A stretch of DNA of 64,000 bases. Origin: Malus domestica (lineage: Eukaryota > Streptophyta > Magnoliopsida > Rosales > Rosaceae). Positions within the stretch are counted from its first letter, which is position 1; each line of letters begins with the position of its first letter. The notes under the pieces were generated by a model that was given only the letters and a program-made list of their open reading frames with translations, ran no database searches and was not told where the DNA came from. Below, one piece after another: positions 40,096 to 51,410 of the stretch. The stretch spans positions 27,631,001-27,695,000 of the forward strand of contig NC_091674.1 in NCBI RefSeq assembly GCF_042453785.1, given 5' to 3'. The translations under genes and the position numbers were made by a program.

Positions 40096-40356
40096 CTAGA
40101 CCTTCAAGAACAACATCATGAGATTAAGACCCTCATTTATTTTGTCTATCCCACTTGCATTTAGTTTTGTACTCCATCTTGTGATATATGATATATCATT
40201 ACATATCTTGACAAGAACAGGATGCATGTTTTGGTCAGACAAATCAGCTAGCTCCACACTTGACTCCCAATTAATTTGCACATCATCTCTATCTCCCGTT
40301 TTTACAATCAGCTTCTTACACTTGTATACTGAGCATATTATGTGAATCAGCTTCAA
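40096..40356 (-). pseudogene. Possible fragment of an unidentified protein gene
   Basis: An 86-codon open frame on the minus strand with normal-looking protein composition (segments TGDRDDVQINWESS and DLSDQNMHPVLVKIC). I recognise no family, see no complete gene around it, and treat it as a candidate gene fragment only. It lies upstream of the NPF promoter. Confidence 0.25.
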
Positions 40357-40595
40357 AGCAGCAATGTTTATGTCAATTCAGAACATATTAGAAGATCAAT
40401 ATTACTTTAGTATTTGGACTGGGGGAGTATATTTGGCTCCCGTTTTACATTCACTTTCCCTTTTTTTCTTGAATTTTTGAGGGGTAGAAGCTGCCAACTC
40501 TATCGTTTAAAGGTTCAAAAGGTTGGGGAGAATGAGTAGTCCTTTTCCTGAAGTCTAGACCTTTCTCCAATAGTTCTACCACCACTTTCCCAGTC

Positions 40596-40603
40596 TATAA
40601 ATA
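40596..40603 (+). promoter_or_regulatory. Candidate TATA box of the NPF4 gene
   Basis: TATAAATA lies about 117 bp before the start codon at 40713, consistent with a short 5' leader. Confidence 0.6.
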
Positions 40604-40712
40604 TGGCCCCCTTCTATCACTGCCAACGTACTAGTGTTTTTTCGTGTCCACGCAGTCCAGTAATCCTTCCCCTTTCCTTTCTGAAAAAAGTCCAAGAAGC
40701 TTTGAAAACGAG

Positions 40713-43237
40713 ATGGTGAGTTTCAAGTGAAGTTTTATAACTTAGTCCTCGGTTTATTTACTGTTATATACTGACTTTGTTTCGGCTATGATTGTAGGAT
40801 GAGGCGCGCCATTTGGACATATGGGTAGGCTACGTAGATTGGAGGAACCGACCTGCCAAACGAGGCTGTCATGGCGGCATGATTGCTGCTTCCTTCGTCT
40901 TAGGTTAGTAAGTGAGCCTTAGATCACTGAATCCGCAAGAACATTTTGTCAACTTTTGATAAGTTGCATATTTTAAATATATGGATGGAGAATGTGGCAT
41001 GAATATTTCTAACTTTGTTGTGTTGCATACTTTAGTGGTGGAGATACTGGAGAACCTTGCTTTCCTGGCCAATGCAAGCAACCTTGTGCTATATCTTTCT
41101 AAATTCATGCATTTTACTCCATCCACTTCCGCCAACATTGTAACTGATTTCATGGGCACGGCCTTCCTCCTTGCTCTCCTTGGCGGCTTTCTAGCCGACG
41201 CTTTTTTCACCACCTATTGCATCTATTTGATAAGTGCTGCTATAGAATTCATGGTAAGTTTCCAACAAACATTCGGATCCTAACTCTCTCCGCCATCCAT
41301 CACTTTATAAAATCGGGTTTTAACAGTTTCATACTAAACCATCCTCAATAATTGCACTCGAAAGCATTTCGTTTTAAATTGCTGTCACAGATCAGCAGCA
41401 AGGGTTATGTAAGAAAATCCTTGTTGGCGATGTGGGACTCACGATTCAAATATCGACGTAGCCGCGTATAATGCTATTTGTCCAACATTAAGAAATTAAT
41501 TTTTCAACTTAAGCATAATACATATTAAATACAAAGACCATTATCGGTATTGTTTTGTTGTATAACGATATCTTTATACACAGATGTGACTAGACTCATT
41601 ACTAATTTCGACTGATGGAGCAGGGCCTACTGATTCTCACAATCCAAGCTCAGATACCATCACTAAAACCACCACCCTGCGTTTCAGTGAGCACCAAAAG
41701 TCCATGCCAAGAAGCTCATGGCGCAAGAACAGCGATGTTATTTGCAGGCCTCTATCTGGTGGCGCTCGGAGTTGGAGGAATAAAAGGCTCTCTTCCACCA
41801 CACGGGGCTGAGCAGTTCGACGAGACAACACAACAAGGCAGGAAGCAGAGATCTGCATTCTTCAACTACTATGTTTTCTGTCTCTCTTGTGGCGCTCTTG
41901 TTGCTACTACTTTCGTAGTGTGGATCGAAGACAACAAAGGCTGGCAATGGGGTTTAGGGATTTCCACCGCAACAATACTCATCTCCATACCACTCTTCCT
42001 CCTTGGATCTCCGAAATACAGGACTAAAATTCCTGCAGGAAGTCCAATTACAACCATTTTCAAGGTATAAATTCTGAGAAAAATCGTTATATCTTTTTGA
42101 CAGGGCGATATTCTAATTTACTATAGTTTTTTTGGAACTTGACTAACTGGTTTAATCCACATGTGCAAAACAGGTCTTTAGATAAAACAATTTCAATTTG
42201 CATCGTCTGATTGTTGCTAAACAAAGCTGCATTGTTTTATCCAACAGGTTCTAGCTGCAGCAATTTGGAATGCCTGCAAAGCTAGAAAACCGAGCAACAC
42301 TGTCACGAATATGCTTGTGATCCCATCTTGTATGAATGAGCCTATTGAGGGAGACGAGCAGACGTGTCAAACTCCAACCGAAAGCCTCAAGTTCCTTAAC
42401 TTAGCAGTGACTACTAGGCCTGTCCATCCAATGCTGCAATGTACTGTAAAGCAAGTTGAAGAGGTTAAAACAGTGCTAAGAATTCTCCCTATACTAATGT
42501 CTACGGTAATGTTAAACTGCTGCCTTGCTCAACTCTCCACGTTCTCGGTGCAACAAGCTGCCACGATGAATACTAATCTCGGAACCTTTAAGGTTCCACC
42601 CGCTTCTCTCCCGGTCTTCCCTGTCCTCTTCATCATGATCCTTGCCCCCATCTACAACCACGCAATCCTCCCATTTGCGAGAAAATTAACCAACACTGAA
42701 ATGGGGATCACTCATTTACAAAGAATTGGAACTGGACTAGTGTTTTCAATCATTGCCATGGCGGTGGCTGCTCTGGTGGAAATCAAGCGGAAGAACGTCG
42801 CAAGTAAACACGGTCTATTAGACTCCACCGAACCTCTGCCCATCACATTCCTTTGGGTGGCTTTGCAGTACTTGTTTCTCGGCTCTGCGGATCTTTTCAC
42901 ATTGGCTGGCATGATGGAGTTTTTCTTCACAGAAGCTCCAATGAGCATGAGATCATTGGCCACGGCACTCTCTTGGACCTCACTCGCCATTGGATACTAC
43001 CTCAGCTCCGTGCTCGTGTCCATAGTCAATGGCATCACGGGCGAATATAGGCACACACCGTGGCTAGTTGGCAACAACTTGAATCACTATCACCTTGAGA
43101 GGTTCTACTGGTTGATGTGTGTCTTAAGTGGACTCAACTTTCTGTACTATCTCCTATGGGCGAGCCGCTACGAATACAGATCAATGGGGTCTGAAGATCA
43201 CTCGAAGGAAAATCAAAATCAAATCCTCAAGAATTAA
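40713..43237 (+). CDS. NPF4: NRT1/PTR-family (NPF4) proton-coupled transporter
   Basis: Five coding exons (40713-40715, 40798-40903, 41036-41253, 41624-42064, 42248-43237) give 585 aa, the usual NPF length. The first coding exon is the ATG alone. Visible features: the EILENLAFLANASNL stretch of helix 1 (Glu39 and Glu42 of the family ExxE motif, followed by Asn), GTAFLLALLGGFLADAFF, LVALGVGGIKGSLPPHGAEQFDE, FFNYYVFCLSCGALVA, NCCLAQLSTFSVQQA and the conserved C-terminal SADLFTLAGMMEFFFTEAP; about 12 membrane helices are expected. It most resembles Arabidopsis NPF4.6 (AIT1/NRT1.2) and NPF4.7 (At5g62730). NPF4.6 carries nitrate and abscisic acid; the substrate here is inferred only. Expected site is the plasma membrane. 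A decayed duplicate lies at 54.4-55.2 kb. Confidence 0.94.
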
Positions 43238-43682
43238 ACAGAGTTCCATGACCTATCATATAATATATGTATATGTGTGAGTGGTATCAATATATTTATG
43301 ATTCAATATTGCAAATGTACTATCTCTCAAGGTTTCGGCTTGCTTTGAGAATCGAAAAGATATGAACTTGCGCTGGTTTCTTTATCAAATCAATTGAACT
43401 TGTGTCCCACTGTTGAGTGATTTCCAGTAAATAAAATTTCCAACTAATTTGTTGGAGAATTTGATTGCCAAATGTGACAGACCGAGTAAGGCATGTTTTA
43501 GTACAGAAGCTGCTTACTTGAGCACCAAGTAATTTGATCAAACAAGATAATATCCTCAGATTAAAAAATCAAAATCTTATTTTGGGTCCGTAATCATACC
43601 GTAAAATGAAATTCAAGTTTTCTTTTTCTTCAGAAAAACGGAAATCTAATAGACAAACGGGTTGTGGATCGAAAAACCTCAA
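43238..43682. other. 3' untranslated region and flank of the NPF4 gene
   Basis: No separate gene. The part around 43340-43545 has a diverged match at 54360-54545 (shared GGTTTCTT..ATCAATT and GAGCACCAAG), showing that a larger duplicated unit once existed. Confidence 0.6.
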
Positions 43683-43691
43683 ATAACAGAA

Positions 43692-43838
43692 GGGGTGTGC
43701 TATACACACACCCATTTTTACTTTTAACACACCCTTTGTTAATTTCTGTCATCTGATCTTCTTCAATTCATCTGATCCGACGGTTAAAAATTAGAAAGGC
43801 GTGTAAGAAGTAAAAAGGGTGTGTGAATATCACACTCC
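43692..43838. mobile_element. MITE family A, copy 1, 147 bp, 9-bp TSD
   Basis: Ends GGGGTGTGCTATACACAC and, inverted, GGAGTGTGATATTCACAC. Flanked by a perfect 9-bp duplication ATAACAGAA (43683-43691, 43839-43847). A copy of exactly the same length is at 60599-60745. Confidence 0.85.
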
Positions 43839-43897
43839 ATAACAGAACTACTCAACAACCGTTACCAAGCCACGAGAGCAATAAATCATGTAGAGAT

Positions 43898-44335
43898 CAG
43901 TCCACAACAGCCAGATTTTGATACCGCTCACCGGAGATGGCAGCTTTCATGACCTGTTCGGGGTCAACATCCCCGTCAATGTCCAAGAAGCACTCGACAA
44001 AGTCCTCGGAGTTCCCACTCATAGCGGTCACCCCAACATTCTCGTCGCATCTTAGGTCCCAAAACACTGTGGAACCACATCCCCGTACCCTTTCTCCTTA
44101 AAATTTCTCTGTATAGCCTCCTAATCGGTCCTCCAGCTACGGCCGGAAGCATCATCGACTGCCACTTCCAGAATCACATCAAATACCTTTTGAAAATTAG
44201 CGTTACGGTGCCAGCCCTCATTGTCCATCCTCCTCATAAACCTGCACTTGGATTTAAGATCATCGCCTTGTACTGAAAGTAGCTGAGGGTTTCCCCTAAA
44301 AGTGAAGACCTTTCCTTTCCACGTCAATTTCAGTT
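43898..44335 (-). pseudogene. Fragment of an unidentified host gene, broken
   Basis: On the minus strand, segments KVFTFRGNPQLLSVQGDDL, GWHRNANFQKVFDVILEVA and SGNSEDFVECFLDIDGDVDP read like real protein. They lie in two frames with an in-frame stop near 44125 and a frame change near 44060. The C-terminal segment ends with a natural-looking stop. I do not recognise the family. It is best seen as the 3' part of a dead gene. Confidence 0.45.
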
Positions 44336-45304
44336 AAACCTAAGCTATACTAGATGTTCATGGCATTCGATGTAATTTGGATTGAAATGATGAATTTGAC
44401 CTTTTCATGTGATAGTCGAGTAAGTTTGTTTAACGGAACACCAACAGAAGTTTGGGTTTAGTGCATTAATTAAAGTTTGAAAAGGCATAAATGTTTGGTC
44501 AAAACAATGTAAAATTTAAGCAACTTATTATTAGTGTCACATTGATACATATTATTATTAGCATTGTTCTAAAAATCCCCGTCTAACGCCGTCTAGGCGC
44601 TAGGTGACTAGCCACCGTCCCGATTAATGTCTAGGTGTTTGAAAATTAAGAAATGACACCTAGACCTGCTGAGGCACCCGCCTAGGTTGCGACTCAATTA
44701 GACAAACAATATATAACTTTAATTTTGCATTTTATTTTTTTAATAAATTGTAAGAGGCTTGTTGCATACTTAAATAAACATTTATTTTATACTTGGTCCC
44801 CATGCTTTCATTATGTTCAAATCAATGGCGGATTCAGGATTTTTAATTCGGAAGGGGGGGGGGGGTTTCCATTAATAAAGGTAAAAAAAATTATAGACAA
44901 AATTAACATTGAAAAGTTAAATATAATACATTTCATTAAAAAAAATCATACGCAAAACAACATTACAAACTATAAAATCCTAATTTGAGCGTCCACGACG
45001 GGGTTTCATATTCTGAAAATGTTTTATGATAGCTTCATTACCAATACATGAAAAAACATCTTTCTCAATGTAAACAACTAAGCTGTTACTCAACCATATT
45101 TCTCAATGAACAAATGGATGATGCTATTGGCTTTGGCTTGAAAAATCTCTTCATAGTTTTTATTTCTAAGCTACACATTTAACAAAAACAAAAAAAAAAA
45201 ACTCAAAACATGTACCAATTGTTAAAAAGGGTCTTATTTTCTTTCTTCTCTGCGCTTGGTTTAGACAGACTAGACGGATTTAAGTAAATTTATTATATAC
45301 CTTT

Positions 45305-45817
45305 TGTTTGTACCATACTTGACCAATCCCGAAACTACCGAGCACCGGCCAACGCTATACTGTCAAGGACCCAGAAGAGTTCCCCTCCGACCAGGAGGCC
45401 AATCACTACTCGACACGTGTCAAGATTAGAAGCCAATCAGAGCGCAGCACGTGTCGACATCAAGAACCAATCATAACATGACACATGTCAATGTGACAAA
45501 GCTACAAGTTTTTCTATAAATAGGGGTCATTCCCCCACAATATTGCCTAATGCCATTTTGTGTTAAATCATTCACAAGAACTCACTAAATTGAGAGCTTG
45601 ATCCTTTGTACTTGTGTAAGCCCTTCACTACTAATAAGAACTCCTCTACTCCGTGGACGTAGCCAATTTGGGTGAACCACGTACATCCTGTGTTTGCTTC
45701 TCTGTCTCTATTCATTTACGTACTTATCCTCACTAGTGACGGAAGCAACCAAGCGAAGGTCACAAAACCTGACACTTTCTGTTGTACCAAAGTCTTCGCT
45801 GATTTTGTGCATCAACA
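45305..45817 (+). repeat. Left LTR of the gypsy-type element
   Basis: Begins TGTTTGTACCATACTTGACC and ends TTTTGTGCATCAACA. A TATA-like TCTATAAATAGGGG lies near 45514-45527, and several CACGTGTC-type motifs precede it. Confidence 0.93.
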
Positions 45818-45925
45818 TTTGGCGCCGTCTGTGGGAAACGACACTTATTCCTACTCTCTTCAGCTGTGTCAAGCTGGTTTCTATCATTCGTACACTTTCT
45901 TTTGATCAGGCATCCCTCTCCAGCA

Positions 45926-47250
45926 TGGGAAGCGAAGGAAGCCACAGCACACAGAATGACACCCCCCTTGCACATAGTGCGAAACAACGAAAGAAGGAAG
46001 GAAAACGAGTTCTTCTTCAAACTAAAGTCGATGAGTTGGAAGCTCAGAACAACAAGATAGCAATGAGGAATGAGGTCCTCCAGGAGCAATATGAGAAGCT
46101 CTTCGAGACACTTCACGAAGCTAGGCAAGCTCAGACACGCGAGCTTGTTGCCCCCGTGGAAGTCAACCATCAACTGGGTGCCCTCCAACATGGAGGGTCA
46201 CATGCATTCGACATAGATATCCTTGATAGGGAACAAATTACCCCTCGATTTGATAATCAACATGAGGCTTCTCTTAACCCAGTTGCTTCGACCCGAACCA
46301 TGAGAAGCGGAGGGAGACACCTCTTTGCTGAAGGGGCAGAAGGATCGAAAGCCGTCTTTCGCGATTGTCGGGATTTCCTGAAGCAACGTCGAGAGAATTC
46401 CATCCATATAAGCTCAAAGATCAATGACCCAAGGATTTCTGAGAGACTCGGTCCCCTGCCACGGCCCGAGCCGGCCACCAACTTGGGGAAGGGGCAACAA
46501 GTCCTAGAGAGACATGAGGGTACAGGGGACTCAGAGGTGTTCCGACAGACATACCCTGGAAGCCAGTACAGCGAGTCCAGGGAAAAATCACATGCCCTTG
46601 ATCAAACCTTCCTAATTCCAAGAGGAGATGGAGATTTACGAAAGAAAGCTCCAGTGGCACATAACTCCGCTCAGGACCCCCTTGTCCTACAACTTCTTGA
46701 GGAAGTAAACAAGTTGAAGGCTGAACGTCAGGCTGAAATACCTGACTGGAACCAACCCAGGCCTGGCCCTCTTACAAGGAGGATCCTCAACACCCCCCTT
46801 CAAGCAAAGACAAAGCAGAAGCTTGGCTTGCAACTTTATACTGGGAAAGAGGACCCGATTGAGCACCTTAACCTCTTTGAGTCCACCATGGCATACCGGA
46901 TGCACACCGACGAAGAGCGATGTCTTCTCTTCCCCTCCACCCTCTCTGGCGGAGCTCTAAATTGATGACCTGTACACTATCCGCCAGAAGCCAGACGAGT
47001 CATTACGTATGTATGCTGGCCGCTTCAGCCATGAATACTCCCGGTGTGCCGAGGCAGACGACAAGACTGCCCTCAAAGCCTTCACGGCAGGCCTACGTGA
47101 TTGTTTCTTTAAATACATGATCAATGCCAATACTTGGAAGACTTACTCTGAGGTGATGGCGCAGGCTTATAACCATGCCTCCGCCGAAGCAAAGACATAT
47201 CAGGAGAAACCCCCTACAACCATCCTTTATCAACAAGTGGGAGGTGGAAG
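45926..47250 (+). other. gag-like region of the gypsy-type element
   Basis: The plus-strand coding region starts near MGSEGSHSTQNDTP, continues with a coiled-coil segment (VDELEAQNNKIAMRNEVLQ) and reaches a capsid-type domain with GKEDPIEHLNLFESTM and DESLRMYAGRFSHE-like sequence. This fits Retrotrans_gag of plant gypsy elements. It is broken. Confidence 0.7.
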
Positions 47251-47284
47251 CCAGACTCACCTAAATGAGAAGACCTCGACTTTC

Positions 47285-47650
47285 CAAACAGCTTCATCCA
47301 AAAAGCTTCACCCGAAAAGCTTCACCTCCAAAACTTCACCCAAAAAGCTTCATCCAAAAAGTTTCACCCAAAAAGCTTCACCTAAAAAAGCTTCACCCAA
47401 AAAAAAAAAAAAAACTTCACCTCCAAAAAGCTTCACCCAAACAGCTTCACTTAAAAAAGCTTCACCTACACAGCTTCACCTAAAAAAGCTTCACCTAGAA
47501 AGCTCCCTCTACATACTTTCACCATCAAAGCTTCACCATCAAAGCTTCACCTAGAAAGCTTCATCTACAAAGCTTCATCTACAAAGCTTCACCATCAAAG
47601 CTTCACCTAGAAAGCTTCAACACCAAAGCTTCACCTACAAAGCTTCAACA
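47285..47650. repeat. AAAAGCTTCACC minisatellite
   Basis: Some 25-30 imperfect copies of a 12-bp unit (AAAAGCTTCACC and variants such as AAAGCTTCATCT) in a row directly follow the gag-like region of the LTR element. Frames through it read as Lys-Ser-Phe-Thr repeats and are not a genuine protein. Confidence 0.9.
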
Positions 47651-48004
47651 CAAAACCTTGCTCCAAATAAACAAATTTTGTTCACAAAACCCAAGATGCC
47701 CTTGAACTTGTACAAAAACACTTGGGTAAACATAAACATTTTTTGTTTTACACCCACAAGGGCCCAAAATTTTCCTTCTTATTTATTCACTTATATATGT
47801 TCCCAAACATATTATAATAGATCCAACAACAAGCCAAAGTCCCAAGTTTCATAATGGACAAAAGTACAAGCAATTCATCAATAATGAAGGTGCTACAAAA
47901 ATTGGAATCTGCCCCAAAATAGAAATTCAACCCAAGAGACTTTTTCTCTCTCTCCCTCTTCCGCCTCCTTTCATCTATCAAATTTCTGCAACCTCTGCTC
48001 TTCT

Positions 48005-49010
48005 CCAATGGAGCTGAATTTTGGACACCCTATAGTTCTTGAGCATATGAACAACTTTCAAGAAGGAACCATTTCTGTTTGAGCGACGGAAATTAAAGTG
48101 TTGAAGCTCCAAACATGACAGTCGGATTCTTGCAGATTTCGAAGCTGCTGTGATGTTTCGAAGATCTGGAAATATTTAACCATTAGTTCATTCTGAATTT
48201 TTGATATGTTATGAAAGAGACGATGAGGAACAACTTCAATGAAGAAAGCATACCGATCTGAACAAGAGAAAATAGAGTTTCAAAGCTCACAACAAATCTG
48301 ACGGGTTGACAGAAAAATAATAACCAGTCATTCATCATACCTGGATTTCTGGAGTTATACTGCTCCGATGGATCTCAAATTTGGATATGTTGTAGTTCAC
48401 AAGCTGAGGAACAACTTCAATGAAGAAAGCATGCTGATCTGAGCAAGAGAAAATAGAGTTTCAAAGCTCACAACAAATCTGACGGGTTGACAGAAAAATA
48501 ATAACCAGTCATTCATCATACCTGGATTTCTGGAGTTATACTGCTCCGATGGATCTCAAATTTGGATATGTTGTAGTTCACAAGCTGAGGAACAACTTCA
48601 ATGAAGAAAGCATGCTGATCTGAGCAAGAGAAAATAGAGTTTCAAAGCTCACAACAAATCTGACGGGTTGACAGACAAATGATAAACAGTCACTCATCAT
48701 ACCTGGATTTCTGGAGTTATACTGCTCCGAGGGACCTCAAATTTGGATATGTTGTAGTTCACAAGTTAAGGAACAACTTCGATGAAGAAAGTATGTTGAT
48801 CTGAGCAAGAGAAAATGGAGTTTTTGAAGCTCACAACAAGTCTGACGCGTTGATATACAAATGACGAACAATCACTCATCATACCTGAATTTCTGGAGTT
48901 GTACTGCTCCGATGGATCTCCAATTCGGATATGTTGTAGTTCACGAGCTAAGGAACAACTTTCATGAAGATGGTTTTGCGATCTGAGCCACAGAAAATGG
49001 TGTTATATTG
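48005..49010. repeat. Tandem repeat, period about 180 bp, about 5 units
   Basis: The block with TGTAGTTCACAAGCTGAGG, ACAACTTCAATGAAGAAAGC and TCTGACGGGTTGACAG recurs at about 48241, 48421, 48601, 48781 and 48961. The middle units are nearly identical; the first and last are degenerate. It lies within the internal region of the LTR element. Confidence 0.9.
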
Positions 49011-49213
49011 AAGAAAAGCTAAAGGAAGACTAAAGGAAAGCAAAAATGGTAAAGCAAAGTAAAAAAAAAAAAGTTAAAGGAAGACAAAATCATGGCACAT
49101 GATAATGAGTCATACCCTACCCCTCATTGGATTCGAATACACCCATCCTCCAAAATCATGACAAAGGCCACATTATAGATATCTGTATAAACATTCCAAA
49201 GAAAAAGGGAGGG

Positions 49214-49250
<37 letters not shown>

Positions 49251-49742
49251 CTAGGCCTCCACTTCTTTGGGCCTAACACATCTTCATAACAAAAAACAAT
49301 ATATGAAGAAAGAGCCCTGGGTTACCACTTCGAAAAGAAACAATTGAAGTTTTCCTACTCATGACATTGACTACTAGCTAAACACCTCATTCGGCAACTC
49401 TCTTCGCCTGAAGACTTGGGGGACTCCCACCATATGCTACTGCACCTTGATACTCGGCAGTCTCACAACCACTCAGTGACTTGGATTTTTCAAGTCTCCA
49501 ACCGAGAAGTTTTCCTCACTCGGGAAATTAAGGGAACACTACCTCAAACTACATGCTTCACTCACAAAGCTTCAACAATACAGGTTTCAACAAAAGCAAA
49601 AATTCAAAGAACTTTATGAAGAAGGCTTTGGTGTATTTAACACAATATGTTGAAATGAAGCAAAGCTTATTTATTAATATTTTCGATAAGCCACAAATAT
49701 GTACATATACATGAGTCAAAATAAACAAACAAAAGGGAGCCT

Positions 49743-50423
49743 TCACAAAGGTTGCTTAGGGGAAGTCTCAGCAGTCGGTAGAGCCCCAGAAAGAGAAAGC
49801 ACCGGAGGGTGGTTATCCGGAGCCTCAGTACTTGACAAAACCCCAGAAGGAGGAGGCATTGGAGGTTCATCATTTGAAGCTTCATTACCAGGTACAGCCC
49901 CAGAGGACGAAGGCAATAAATGCCTTTGGAACAAACCCACAAACCGCTGATGATCAAGTAAAACCTTACCATCAGATTCCTTCATCTGGTCAAGCTTCCT
50001 CTTCATGTTTGTAGCATAGTCATGAGCGAGCCGGTGCAACTGCTTATTCTCATGCTTGAGCCCTCTAATCTCCTGTTTGAGACTCATCACTTCAGCAGCC
50101 AATGATTCAACTTGGCGGGTTCTAGCAAATAGGCGTTGGGCCATATTAGACACAGAACCTGCACACTGAACACTAAGAGCCAGAGAGTCCTTAACAGCCA
50201 ACTCATCAGACCGTTTGGAAAGTAGTCTGTTATCTTTGGGAGTGAGAAGGTTCCTGGCCACCACTGCAGCGGTCATATCATTCTTCATCACAGAATCCCC
50301 AACGGTAAGAGGACCAGTAGGGGATATGAAGGATGGGCGCCATATGTTGTCTGGAGAAGGCGTGGCTGTCTCTTCTCCAAGGTTCAAGTCAAAACGACGG
50401 TCGGAGGGTCCAGACATTTTCAA
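49743..50423 (-). other. Antisense open frame in the gypsy-type element: coiled-coil protein with DLNL motif
   Basis: A 226-codon open frame on the strand opposite to gag. It starts MKMSGPSDRRFDLNLGEE, where DLNL resembles the plant EAR-type motif that recruits corepressors. A predicted coiled coil follows at about residues 105-150 (ESLAAEVMSLKQEIRGLKHE and on), and then a C-terminal Pro/Ser-rich tail of three imperfect repeats of about 19 residues (SGAVPGNEASN, SGVLSSTEAPD, SGALPTAETSP). I know of an antisense gene in the Tat-lineage element Grande and take this as a possible counterpart; homology was not tested. The frame is uninterrupted. Confidence 0.6.
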
Positions 50424-50739
50424 ATGTGTTGAAGAGGGAAGAGGTCAGACAAATCAAGATCTTAGAAGTGCAAGAAATGAGCTTCTACTGATAGAGATTC
50501 AAGTGTGCTGTGGAACTTAATGCCAGCCTCTATAAAAATCTGCACTCGACAGAGCTTCAGAAATCGAAGAGGCGTTTGTTTTCTCAAAAGCTGGGCTGCT
50601 CAGAGACCACGAGGGCCGATCTCAGAAATCGAAGAAGCACCTGCTTTTTCAGCCTCGTCAGCACCTGTCACATGCACACTCAGCTTTGCGGAAATTACGG
50701 GCAATCTGTCGAAGATTTCTGGTGAAGTAGAAAGCACGT

Positions 50740-51410
50740 GAATCTTACTGTTCAATCACCGCTCTCCATATGCACCATCAACTCCTCGGGTACCACATAT
50801 AACTTTATCAAAGATCTCTGACAAAGTTTAGGCACGAGAATTTCGAAGTTCCAGCTACCCTACTATTACCCATAAGGGTAAAGGAACAACACCACTGCTT
50901 GACAACTGGAAAGTCCCTATGTGTGTCGACCTCCGTGTTTTGCGGCAAGACAGGTTGGCAAGAACGTCCAACCTTTACTCACATTCGAGAAAAGACTCCC
51001 AACATAATTACTTTCTCAAAAACCGGAGTAGCACCGCTTTCCGAATCTCGAGAGTCAGATCCTCGACGGGATTGCTTGTTCGAAAACCGAAGAGGCACAA
51101 CTCTCAGAACTTCGAGAGCCAGATTTCCTTAGATAAAGCTTGTCTGTAATCTTCACACGTAACATCAGCTTTCCAGATACCACATACCACTTTTTCAAAG
51201 TGCTCTGACAAAATTAAAACACGTGAAGCTGGCAGCTCCCACTACATTGCTGTGACCAAGAAGGGTAAAGGAATAACATTACTACTTGTTATTGGGAAAT
51301 CCCTATATACATTGACCTCCCTCCTCAACGGACAGGCAAACCTGCAAAAATGCTCAACCCTTTCTTGCATTCGAAAAGGCACCCTCAACATAACCTCTCG
51401 AAATACTCAG
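50740..51410 (+). repeat. Imperfect direct repeat, period about 400 bp, in the LTR element
   Basis: A diverged duplicate of 50750-51010 starts near 51150. Shared landmarks in order are ATACCACATA, TCTGACAAA, AAGGGTAAAGGAA, TCCCTATA/G, GACCTCC, CATTCGA/GAAAA and CAACATAA. Confidence 0.6.

Noticed and set aside
45240-45304. Third copy of the 39380-type hAT element (GGATTTAAGTAAATTTATTA)
   Set aside because: Only about 25 AT-rich bases resemble it and no ends were found. It may be chance or a tiny relic.
45694-45925. Protein-coding start within the left LTR and leader of the gypsy-type element
   Set aside because: The same peptide is encoded again in the right LTR (52918 onward), so it is LTR sequence read as protein, not a gene.
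47009-47554. Lys/Ser/Phe/Thr-repeat protein
   Set aside because: The repeat part is the 12-bp AAAAGCTTCACC minisatellite, open in several frames at once.
48005-49010. CRISPR-like array
   Set aside because: Units of ~180 bp are contiguous without unique spacers, and the window is plant nuclear DNA. It is an ordinary tandem repeat in an LTR element.
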